Origin: JBALVT01 sp047612385
GTDB taxonomy: Bacteria > Pseudomonadota > Gammaproteobacteria > Pseudomonadales > Halieaceae
Assembly (NCBI GenBank): GCA_047612385.1
Contig: JBLGAR010000113.1
Location: 1-14,769 of the forward strand
Direction of reading: 5' to 3'
DNA: 14,769 nucleotides
The notes below the pieces were generated by a model. That model worked only from the letters and a program-made list of their open reading frames with translations. It searched no databases and was not told the origin of the DNA. This document shows, in pieces, positions 1 through 7,160 of this stretch (position 1 is its first letter; each line of letters opens with the position of its first letter). The translations under genes were made by a program, and so were the position numbers.

Positions 1-2
1 TG

Positions 3-398
3 ACTGAGATTGAATCGATAGTAGAGCCAGACTGCGTAACTGATGATGTCTGGTGGAAATCGGTGTCTTTTATATGTATTCATCCACTGATTCTATCAAA
101 TTGGGTATTTAACTTGGCAGTACCGTATTTATCCTTCTTATACCCAAACTCCAGCGGTTTTTCAGTCGAGAACACTTTCACCGATATAAGCAAACTGTTC
201 GCAAGATTATACAGTCAGGCGGATAGCGCAGGAGAAAACCTGTTGACAAGCGCATTACCTTTGATCCCGCCTAAATCCGCCCGCACTAAGGTAATCTTAC
301 AAACTAATCCGGAAACTACTGATAACTGTGCGATGGTTCACAATTCCAGACAGACTCCATCTGAAGACACTGAAATTGCATTGTCTTTTCATTTCTAA
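3..398 (+). CDS. C-terminal part of an unidentified protein running off the left edge
   Basis: The frame is open from the window edge to a TAA at 396-398, about 131 codons with no stop. The first in-window start (GTG at 63) has no convincing ribosome binding site, so this is more likely the 3' end of a longer gene than a complete one. The protein begins Trp-rich and hydrophobic and ends in a polar tail with the last residues LSFHF. I do not recognise a family. It lies 42 bases upstream of the PqqD-like gene on the same strand and could be the preceding operon member, for example a core enzyme of the pathway. It could also be a chance frame, because no motif supports it. Confidence 0.4.
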   Translation, partial: TEIESIVEPDCVTDDVWWKSVSFICIHPLILSNWVFNLAVPYLSFLYPNSSGFSVENTFTDISKLFARLYSQADSAGENLLTSALPLIPPKSARTKVILQTNPETTDNCAMVHNSRQTPSEDTEIALSFHF

Positions 399-440
399 GC
401 CTAGTACTCTGGAAAGTATGAAAATTGTGTTGGATTTGCC

Positions 441-872
441 ATGACGTTTTATGAGATTGCTGGCCCATCAATCGTTGGTGAGGTCATTGACGGCGAGGCG
501 GTCGTAATGGATCTTGATACCGGAAATTATTTCAGTATGCGAAATCTTGGCGCTATGGTCTGGACGTTTATTACAGCGGGCAACAGTGGTGAGTCCATCC
601 AATCTATGATCATAGACAATTATCCTGAGGCAAGCGGGAACGCAAGCGTGGATCTTCGGGCCTTTATTGAGCAACTTCTTGGCGCCGGCCTAATCAAACT
701 TTCAAGTAATTCCATGCAGGATTCCCAGCCTGAAAGCGCGCTTTTAAGCACTATCGAACGCTACGAGGCTCCTATCCTAGAGAGCTTTACCGACATGCAA
801 GAACTGCTTTTACTTGATCCAGTGCATGATGTGGCCGAGACCGGCTGGCCCGAACCTTCAAAGCAACAATAG
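441..872 (+). CDS. PqqD-like protein (RiPP recognition element fold)
   Basis: A 143-residue protein whose first 90 residues fit the PqqD fold. It has a beta hairpin with GEAVVMDLDTGNYFSM (about residues 18-33), then a Gly-Ala-x-Val-Trp helix and a winged-helix region ending near LLGAGLI. PqqD domains bind leader peptides of ribosomally made peptides and present them to modifying enzymes. The C-terminal extension carries FTDMQELLLLDPVHDV followed by GWP, a tail I recall from longer PqqD homologues in clusters with HprK-like kinases and asparagine-synthase-like enzymes. The ATG is preceded by a weak GGA six bases away. It is the first complete gene of the operon. No PQQ biosynthesis genes are nearby, so a role in PQQ synthesis is unlikely. 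The family call is firm; the binding partner is unknown. Confidence 0.85.
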   Translation: MTFYEIAGPSIVGEVIDGEAVVMDLDTGNYFSMRNLGAMVWTFITAGNSGESIQSMIIDNYPEASGNASVDLRAFIEQLLGAGLIKLSSNSMQDSQPESALLSTIERYEAPILESFTDMQELLLLDPVHDVAETGWPEPSKQQ

Positions 873-1041
873 GCACCCGCTTCCGTTCGGGCACCAATGG
901 TGCTGCAAGACTTTATGAGCATGAGGTGCCAGCGCTATCAAACTGGAACAATCCAAATTCGGCGATGGCGTCTGGCCTTCACAGACCCAGCTACTTCTCA
1001 TTAAGGCCGCGCTTTGGGAGCGTGAAAATGCACTCGACGCG

Positions 1042-2133
1042 ATGCTGGCCTGGCGACAATGCACAGACCTGAGCGGGCCGGTTGATCCGATCACCAACCG
1101 TCTCCTGCCGCTGCTGTATTGCAATATGCATACACTGGGTTACCAAGGCAGTGAAATGCCGCACCTCAAAGGACTGTATCGCAATGCTTGGTACCGGAAT
1201 AACCTGCTATTCCGCGGCTTGGCGCCACTACTGGATGAACTCAGTGGCGCCGGTTTCAGGCTTCTATTTTTGAAGGGCCTGCCACTTGCGCAGAGCTATT
1301 ATTCTCGCCCCGCGTCCAGGCCTATGTCGGATATCGATATTATGATACCCGCCGACCAGGCGACGACAATTGTTGATTACATGGATGGTCGCGGTTACGA
1401 GCGACACGCGAGTCTGACCCAAGGCGGTATTGTGCACAGGCATTCAATATCCTACCTCCATGAAGATCATGAACTGGATATTCACTGGCTTTTGCTGCGT
1501 GATTGCGGCGACCCCAAACTGGCACATGATATGTGGAGCAAGGCTGTTCCATTCGATTGCCGTGGATTACATGCCTGGACCACCGCACCTGCGGATACGC
1601 TGTTCCACCTTATTTCGCACGGCCTTCGCTGGAATCCAGAACCTTCTATTCGCTGGATTCCAGACGCATGGATGGTGATAAACAATCATGATAGTGACCT
1701 GGACTGGTCACGCATTCTCTACCTATGTCAGCAGTACGCCTTTAGCGAGCGCATCCACAGCGGCCTGGCATTCCTCCAGGAAGAACTTGCTGCACCTGTG
1801 CCGGGGTTCGTGCTCGATGCTCTCAAGGCATCCCGCACGACACTCGTGGAAAGGATGGAGCGGACCTACATATTCAAGGAGAATGTTTCATTATATGCAC
1901 ACCCCCTTGGCAAGGTCTGGATGACATTTGTCGATTATCAGTCCAGTGGGGAACGCCGCAAGTATCTACCACGAGTTTTAGGAATAAGTGATTTCATCAG
2001 TGTGCGCTGGGGAACCGGCAATAGACGAACACTGATAAAAAGCACATTGTCAGGCATCTGGCGCCGCATAAAGAATCGGCTACTTTTATTAGCAAAGAAA
2101 GTCCATGAGGCAGGCTCTGACAATGCTATCTGA
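1042..2133 (+). CDS. Nucleotidyltransferase family protein (NTP_transf_5), 5' end uncertain
   Basis: Numbered from the ATG at 1042, the protein shows the polymerase-beta-like nucleotidyltransferase signature: LKG at residues 77-79, RPMSDIDIMIP with Asp97 and Asp99, and a third acidic residue, Asp146, in ELDIHW. This is the usual carboxylate triad. The family is poorly characterised; members occur with HprK-like kinases and PqqD proteins in peptide-tailoring clusters. The family's N-terminal part is clearly encoded upstream of 1042, in the same frame back to a stop at 922-924 (WPSQTQLLLIKAALWEREN lies just before the ATG), but that stretch has no ATG, GTG or TTG. The gene therefore either starts at an unusual codon or carries a one-base frameshift near 915-930. 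Its 3' end overlaps the ABC gene by 29 bases if that gene starts at 2105. Confidence 0.8.
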   Translation: MLAWRQCTDLSGPVDPITNRLLPLLYCNMHTLGYQGSEMPHLKGLYRNAWYRNNLLFRGLAPLLDELSGAGFRLLFLKGLPLAQSYYSRPASRPMSDIDIMIPADQATTIVDYMDGRGYERHASLTQGGIVHRHSISYLHEDHELDIHWLLLRDCGDPKLAHDMWSKAVPFDCRGLHAWTTAPADTLFHLISHGLRWNPEPSIRWIPDAWMVINNHDSDLDWSRILYLCQQYAFSERIHSGLAFLQEELAAPVPGFVLDALKASRTTLVERMERTYIFKENVSLYAHPLGKVWMTFVDYQSSGERRKYLPRVLGISDFISVRWGTGNRRTLIKSTLSGIWRRIKNRLLLLAKKVHEAGSDNAI

Positions 2134-3817
2134 AAACCTGGAAAAACAGCTTTTCACGCTACTTGATCGCGAGGCCTGGGGTTATTTCTTCGGATACTAC
2201 CGTCAGCGCCGCTACAGACTCATGGCCCTTACTGGCGTCGCGGCAGTGCGCTCTTTTCTTTTCATTCCCGTGTTGATGATGATACGCAATATTTTTGACA
2301 GCGCTATACCACAGAATAATTTTCAGTTGCTGATCCTGCTTGCACTCGGAATTATCGCAGCCAGGTTGGCGAGCAGCGTCATACTAATGGTGATGCGTCG
2401 ATTGATCTATCGTGACATCCACCAGGCGGTCATGGCTATGCGCTGCGACCTGATCGAGCATCTTTATCGACTCAATCGTCAATTCTATATCTCTGCAGAT
2501 CATGACAGCCTGAAGACGCAACTGGTACAGGATACGGAACGAGTCGACCGAATGAGTAATGCGCTATTTTCAGCTATCATTCCGGCTCTGCTTACCAGTG
2601 CAGTTCTGCTTTCAGTCCTGTTTATTCTGCAGTGGCAACTCACGCTAGCGGCGTGCCTTGCGATACCGCTGGTCATGTTCGCGACGTGGTACTCGGGGCG
2701 CGGGGTAAAGTCCAGCGTAAAGTTATTTCAATCCGCATTTGAGCAATTTAGCAAGGGTGTCAGTTTCACTCTGCGGTATATGGCTATGACTCAGGAGCAT
2801 TCGGCGCGCGACCTGGAGATTCGCAAGCGACGGCAAGATGTAGACCAGCTGCGCCAAAAAAGTGATGCGATGGCATTCAGTTTTCTGTTAAACGGTCAAC
2901 TCAACGAAAACGTTATGAACATTGTCGGGGTTGCGGTCGTGGTCTGCGGCGCGATCGCGATTATGACCGACACATTAACGCTTGGAGAATTCGTGGCGTT
3001 CTACGCTGCAGCAGGGCTACTCAATGGCCAATTGGGCACACTGACCAACGGTCTACCAGAAATATTATCTGGTAACGAGTCACTGTCGAAGCTGCACAGC
3101 TTTCACGCGACCAGCGCACCCGAAGCCTATCAGAACATCGGACATGTAGATTTCACTGGAAGTATAGAGTTGCGCGATTTGTCATTTGGTTATGACGCCA
3201 GTCCTCTACTTAAGAATGTCAACTTAAGGATACGGCCATCCGAGACAATCCTGATAACCGGAAAGAACGGCTCAGGAAAAAGCACGATACTCAATCTGAT
3301 AATGGGCTTCTGGAAGCCAGGCAAGGGCGGCCTGTTTGCAGATGGAGCGCGCTACGATGAGCTTGACATTGTCAAACTGCGTCGCGACATCGGTTATGTT
3401 TCGCAGCGCCCGGAGATTTTTCCAGGGACAGTCCGGGAAAATATTTGCTATGGCCAGGAAAATTTTGATGAGCCCACTGTAACGTCCGCGGCGCTACAAG
3501 CCGATGCAAAAGACTTTATTGCGCTATTAACAGAAGGCTACGATACTCAGGTAGGGGACGAAGGTACCAGACTCTCCGGTGGGCAGTGCCAGAAAATCGC
3601 AATTGCCCGCGCACTGATGCGAAAACCTGCGCTTCTTTTACTGGATGAACCGACCAACCACCTTGATGCTGAAGCCGTAACGCGAATTCTTACCGATTTG
3701 CGCATAAGCCATCCGGAAATGGCAGTGGTGGTAGTCAGTCATGACCCTGTCATTCATTGCTATGCGGATCGTGTCCTCATACTGCACGGTGGTGATCTTG
3801 AGGAGGTGGTTGAATGA
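2105..3817 (+). CDS. ABC exporter, fused transmembrane and ATPase domains
   Basis: A 570-residue half-transporter of the exporter class, expected to dimerise in the inner membrane and drive ATP-dependent export or flipping. The N-terminal half (about residues 35-310) has several hydrophobic membrane segments. The C-terminal half holds a full nucleotide-binding domain: Walker A GKNGSGKST at 386-394, a Q-loop in GYVSQRPEIFPGTVREN, signature LSGGQ at 490-494, Walker B LLLLDEP with Asp514 and Glu515, and the switch His546 in VVSHD. All catalytic residues are intact. No peptidase (C39) domain is attached. The start is either ATG 2105 or ATG 2123; both overlap the end of the nucleotidyltransferase gene. 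Its stop overlaps the next start (ATGA at 3814). Context suggests it exports the product of the cassette, but the substrate cannot be read from the sequence. Confidence 0.92.
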   Translation: MRQALTMLSENLEKQLFTLLDREAWGYFFGYYRQRRYRLMALTGVAAVRSFLFIPVLMMIRNIFDSAIPQNNFQLLILLALGIIAARLASSVILMVMRRLIYRDIHQAVMAMRCDLIEHLYRLNRQFYISADHDSLKTQLVQDTERVDRMSNALFSAIIPALLTSAVLLSVLFILQWQLTLAACLAIPLVMFATWYSGRGVKSSVKLFQSAFEQFSKGVSFTLRYMAMTQEHSARDLEIRKRRQDVDQLRQKSDAMAFSFLLNGQLNENVMNIVGVAVVVCGAIAIMTDTLTLGEFVAFYAAAGLLNGQLGTLTNGLPEILSGNESLSKLHSFHATSAPEAYQNIGHVDFTGSIELRDLSFGYDASPLLKNVNLRIRPSETILITGKNGSGKSTILNLIMGFWKPGKGGLFADGARYDELDIVKLRRDIGYVSQRPEIFPGTVRENICYGQENFDEPTVTSAALQADAKDFIALLTEGYDTQVGDEGTRLSGGQCQKIAIARALMRKPALLLLDEPTNHLDAEAVTRILTDLRISHPEMAVVVVSHDPVIHCYADRVLILHGGDLEEVVE

Positions 3818-5598
3818 CGCGTTACCACAACAAGAGCGAGGAACTGCAGGAGGCGTTCTTTAAGGACGTACTTCGGCAAACCCATGAATCGATGGCCACG
3901 GTTGGCAAAAGTTCTTTCTATATCGACCTGGCTGGCGTCCTTATCCGCATAGATTTCGCAGGTCCTGCACTAATCTCCGATACCACCACCGCGCTTGGAC
4001 ATCTCGCCGTCGATCCTGGGCAGAGGTCAGTTGATGCTCAAATTCTGGTATGGGATAGCGTTTCGACCGGTGTTGGAAATGTTAAGCCACCGCTAAATAA
4101 GACTGATTACTCTGATCGCGGCGATCTTTGGGGTTTCAATAGCACTCGGTATCTTTCGGCATTTCACTGGAGTGATTATTCGCTGAACCTGTTTGACAGT
4201 GAGAAAAAAACGGGCATTTTCTGGGTAAATGATGCAGGCGGGCTTCCCTACTGGTCGCGCGCGGCACCCTTAAGGACCTTGTTTCACTGGATAATGCAGA
4301 AATTCGGTTGCCAATTGGTCCACGCTGCCGCGATCGGCGATCTGGAGACCTGTTTATTGATCACTGGCCGAGGTGGGGTTGGAAAATCAAGCACGGCACT
4401 CAGTTGCCTGCTCAGCGGTATGCAGTACATCGGTGATGACTACCTGGTGTTATCAAGGCAGCCCGAACTGCGTGCCTGGCCACTATACGCAACGGCCAAG
4501 CTCGGATGGCCACAGTTTGAAACTTTTCCAGTCCTCGAGCGGCATCTGATGGCAGGCGCGCATCGCGATGATGAGAAGGCAACAATCCTCCTGCATCCTC
4601 ATTTCGCATCCCAGATTCCTCGCAGCCTGCCGGTGAAGCTGGTTGTGACACCACAATTTCATGATTACAAGGCAACCGTGTTGGCGACTGTCTCCAGCGA
4701 AAAGCTGCGCGGCGCAGCCACGCTGACGACAGTGTCCCAACTGCCGCATGGCAACGCGCAGACATACAGTTTCATTGGCGACGCCGTTGAAAATCATCCC
4801 GGGGCGTCGCTGATGCTCGGAACGGATCGCAGTGCCATACCGAAAGCTACAGCCGCAATACTGGAGTCCCCCACAAGAGATCACTCAATACGTGAACAGG
4901 AATGGAATACTGCCCCTAACCTGCCTTTGGTCAGCATCATCATACCTGTATTCAATGGTGCGCAGTTTCTTTCTGATGCCGTCGAGAATGTTCGCTCGCA
5001 GGCATATCCTGCCATCGAGCTGATAGTCGTCGACGATGGCTCGACGGATGCCATAGAGGAAACGATCAACAATCTACCTTTGGAGGTACGTTTATTGCGT
5101 CAATCCAATCGAGGGCCCGCCGCCGCCAGAAATCTGGGAATCAAGAACGCGACCGGCGACCTTCTGGCATTTCTCGATGTAGATGATCTCTGGCCAGAGA
5201 ATAACCTTTATATGCTCGTCCGCCATTTGCTGGAGAATACGCAATTACAGCTGGTAAGAGGCCATGCACAGATCATGCAACTCGAAGCGCATAACAATGA
5301 GTATAGGCTCATCGGCAACCCGCTGGAGAGTTTTCCTGACTACATTGGTGCTGCCCTGTATCGCAAATCACTTTTTCAAGCCGTCGGTCTTTTTGACCAG
5401 ACTAGATTCTTTGGAGAAGACAGTGATTGGTTCGAACGAGTCGACCAATCAGGAGAAGCCATGCAGACACTCGATCTAGTAACACTCCACGTGCGTCGCC
5501 ACGGTGGTAACATGACCGAGAACAAACCATTGGCCACAATGCGAAAACTTCAGCTGGTTAAAAAGCACCTCGAAGCACGAAGAGAGCCCGCCTCATGA
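3814..5598 (+). CDS. Fusion: HPr-kinase-like domain plus family 2 glycosyltransferase
   Basis: A 594-residue two-domain protein. Residues about 1-350 resemble HprK-related kinases: VHAAAIG with His170, a P-loop GRGGVGKSS at 185-193, and GDDY starting at 207, matching the His, Walker A and Asp-Asp elements of the HPr kinase/PEPCK-like fold. The usual HprK/phosphorylase features beyond this core are not evident, so kinase activity on a substrate other than HPr is likely. After a short linker, residues about 370-594 form a GT-A glycosyltransferase family 2 domain: SIIIPVFNG from 373, DDGSTD at 407-412, metal-binding DVDD at 455-458, and GEDSDWF with Glu535 and Asp536. The frame is continuous, so the fusion is not an annotation artefact. 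HprK homologues in lasso peptide clusters phosphorylate the peptide tail; joining that to sugar transfer is a reasonable inference. It overlaps both neighbours by 4 bases. Confidence 0.9.
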   Translation: MTRYHNKSEELQEAFFKDVLRQTHESMATVGKSSFYIDLAGVLIRIDFAGPALISDTTTALGHLAVDPGQRSVDAQILVWDSVSTGVGNVKPPLNKTDYSDRGDLWGFNSTRYLSAFHWSDYSLNLFDSEKKTGIFWVNDAGGLPYWSRAAPLRTLFHWIMQKFGCQLVHAAAIGDLETCLLITGRGGVGKSSTALSCLLSGMQYIGDDYLVLSRQPELRAWPLYATAKLGWPQFETFPVLERHLMAGAHRDDEKATILLHPHFASQIPRSLPVKLVVTPQFHDYKATVLATVSSEKLRGAATLTTVSQLPHGNAQTYSFIGDAVENHPGASLMLGTDRSAIPKATAAILESPTRDHSIREQEWNTAPNLPLVSIIIPVFNGAQFLSDAVENVRSQAYPAIELIVVDDGSTDAIEETINNLPLEVRLLRQSNRGPAAARNLGIKNATGDLLAFLDVDDLWPENNLYMLVRHLLENTQLQLVRGHAQIMQLEAHNNEYRLIGNPLESFPDYIGAALYRKSLFQAVGLFDQTRFFGEDSDWFERVDQSGEAMQTLDLVTLHVRRHGGNMTENKPLATMRKLQLVKKHLEARREPAS

Positions 5599-6308
5599 AC
5601 ACCAATCCATTGGTTAGCGTCGTTATACCCGCGTTTAACGGAGAGCCCTATCTGCGCGAAGCCTTAGGCAGTATTTTGAACCAAACATACCAACCTATCG
5701 AAATCGTGCTGATCGATGATGGATCGACTGACGAGACAGCAACAATGCTCAAGACGCTCTATCCATCGGTTCGCTACTACTACCAGGATAACGCGGGCGT
5801 GGGAGCGGCCCGCAATCGAGGCGTAGCAGCAGCATCAGCCGATTACATTGCTTTTCTCGATGCAGATGATTACTACTGCGACAATAAACTGGAATTACAA
5901 ATGGGCGCCCTGCTTAAACATCCCGACATAGATATAGTATTTGGGCAGGTAAAACAGTTCCATAGTCCCGAACTTGATGCGCAGTCTCGCGCTGTAATTC
6001 GCTGCCCGGAAGGTCTCATGACAGGTCAACTACCATCAGCCATGCTGTGTAGACGGCATGTCTTCGATACGGTCGGTCCATTCGAAACCCACTGGAAAGT
6101 CGGCCAGGATGTCAACTGGATATTGCGTTCAATGGAGGAAAATGTCCCCAGCCTGGTCCTGCCAGACCTGATTTATATGCGGCGATTGCATAAGTCTAAC
6201 AAGGGCATAACGCATTCTGACGCGAAGGGCGATCGCCTTAAAATACTCAAAGAGTTCCTCGACAGAAAAAGATTCCGTGAGTCAGAAAACGAAGTGGCAG
6301 ACAAGTGA
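5595..6308 (+). CDS. Family 2 glycosyltransferase
   Basis: A 237-residue soluble GT-A fold enzyme that would transfer a sugar from a nucleotide sugar to an unknown acceptor. The N-terminus carries VSVVIPAFNG, followed by IDDGSTD (Asp41, Asp42) for nucleotide binding, the metal-binding FLDADD (Asp89, Asp91, Asp92) and GQDVNW with Asp172 as the likely catalytic-base region. There are no membrane segments, so it is cytoplasmic or peripheral. At under 240 residues it is at the short end for the family and has no accessory domain. The ATG overlaps the TGA of the fusion gene, indicating translational coupling. It is related to the GT domain of the upstream fusion and to the next gene, suggesting local duplication. 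Donor and acceptor are not predictable. Confidence 0.9.
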   Translation: MNTNPLVSVVIPAFNGEPYLREALGSILNQTYQPIEIVLIDDGSTDETATMLKTLYPSVRYYYQDNAGVGAARNRGVAAASADYIAFLDADDYYCDNKLELQMGALLKHPDIDIVFGQVKQFHSPELDAQSRAVIRCPEGLMTGQLPSAMLCRRHVFDTVGPFETHWKVGQDVNWILRSMEENVPSLVLPDLIYMRRLHKSNKGITHSDAKGDRLKILKEFLDRKRFRESENEVADK

Positions 6309-6991
6309 ACACTAATATTTCTGTATTGATTCCAGCCCGCAATACGCAGCCTTATATCAGGGAGGCTATCACCAGCGTACTGGAACAGACGCTAAAACCA
6401 GCAGAGATTATTGTATACGATGATAATTCCACCGATTCCACCGCCGCAATCATAAAGGAATTTGCTGGGCAGGTGCGCTACATGGGACCAGCCAGGCTCG
6501 GAGCCACTGGTGCCAGAAATCTTTTACTCGAACACGCAAAATACCAGTGGATTGCCTTTCAAGATTCCGATGATATCTGGATGCCCCAAAAACTGGAAAA
6601 GCAAATGGACTTTTTGCAAAAAAATCCAGAGTTTGATGCCTGCCTGGGTCTGGCGGAACACTTTCTTGAGCCAGGCTGCCAGCCACCTCTAAACTTCAGG
6701 AACGAACTTTTGGACCAGCCGAGCGCCCAGTTCTATATTCAAAACCTGCTTGCGAGCCGGGCGGTATTCAACCGAGTGGGGCACTTTGATATCGAAGATA
6801 TTCAGGGAGCCACTTCAGACTGGTTTGTACGTGCTCGCGATTGCGGAGTTAATATTGGCGTGGTGCAGGAAATAGTCTATCGCCACCGCTGGCACGACAC
6901 CAACCACTGCTACGACTTTGCTTTTCAGCGCGATATGCTGGCTATATTGCGGCGTTCAATCCAGAGGAAGCGAGACAATGAGAAAAATTGA
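6305..6991 (+). CDS. Family 2 glycosyltransferase
   Basis: A 228-residue GT-A family 2 enzyme and the third GT2 domain in a row. Motifs are ISVLIPARN at the N-terminus, YDDNSTD (Asp39, Asp40), the metal site QDSDD (Asp87, Asp89, Asp90) and TSDWF with Asp172. The start is a GTG sharing bases with the preceding TGA (GTGA junction), typical of coupled translation. It keeps all expected acidic residues, so it is probably active. It is the last convincing gene of the + strand operon. Three consecutive GT2 domains suggest either a short oligosaccharide built stepwise or alternative acceptors for one modification system. Confidence 0.88.
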   Translation: MNTNISVLIPARNTQPYIREAITSVLEQTLKPAEIIVYDDNSTDSTAAIIKEFAGQVRYMGPARLGATGARNLLLEHAKYQWIAFQDSDDIWMPQKLEKQMDFLQKNPEFDACLGLAEHFLEPGCQPPLNFRNELLDQPSAQFYIQNLLASRAVFNRVGHFDIEDIQGATSDWFVRARDCGVNIGVVQEIVYRHRWHDTNHCYDFAFQRDMLAILRRSIQRKRDNEKN

Positions 6992-7160
6992 ACTAACCAA
7001 CTCTGGTCAGCCGAGTAAGCGCATTGCCATCAATCGATCATCAGGAGCCTACCCTCACTCAACTGCGTGCATTTCAATTTGTCGGCGCCGCATTCCTATT
7101 TTCAACCCTTCGACGGGCGCCCCGGTTGGCGACATGGGGCACTTTTTACATAGTTCATAA
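6978..7160 (+). CDS. Possible small ORF at the end of the glycosyltransferase operon
   Basis: A 60-codon frame starts at an ATG 14 bases before the end of the last glycosyltransferase. An AGAGGAAG-like ribosome binding site lies about 8 bases upstream. The peptide starts MRKIELTNSGQPSKR and contains two Cys and several Ser/Thr. From 7055 on it is antisense to the radical SAM gene, so much of its composition could be imposed by that gene. I list it because the cassette lacks a recognised precursor peptide and this is the only small frame in the right place with a good ribosome binding site. It may well be chance. Confidence 0.2.
   Translation: MRKIELTNSGQPSKRIAINRSSGAYPHSTACISICRRRIPIFNPSTGAPVGDMGHFLHSS

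Noticed and set aside
1082..1924. Several 60-90 codon frames on both strands inside the nucleotidyltransferase gene
   Set aside because: None has a family signal; the long frame carries the catalytic triad throughout this interval.
4412..4884. Two long - strand frames opposite the HprK-GT2 fusion
   Set aside because: The + strand frame has kinase and glycosyltransferase motifs on both sides; the opposite frames are compositional shadows rich in Arg and Cys without motifs.
6992..7054. Bidirectional terminator between the converging operon and the radical SAM gene
   Set aside because: No inverted repeat of useful length or T-run was found in the 63 bases.
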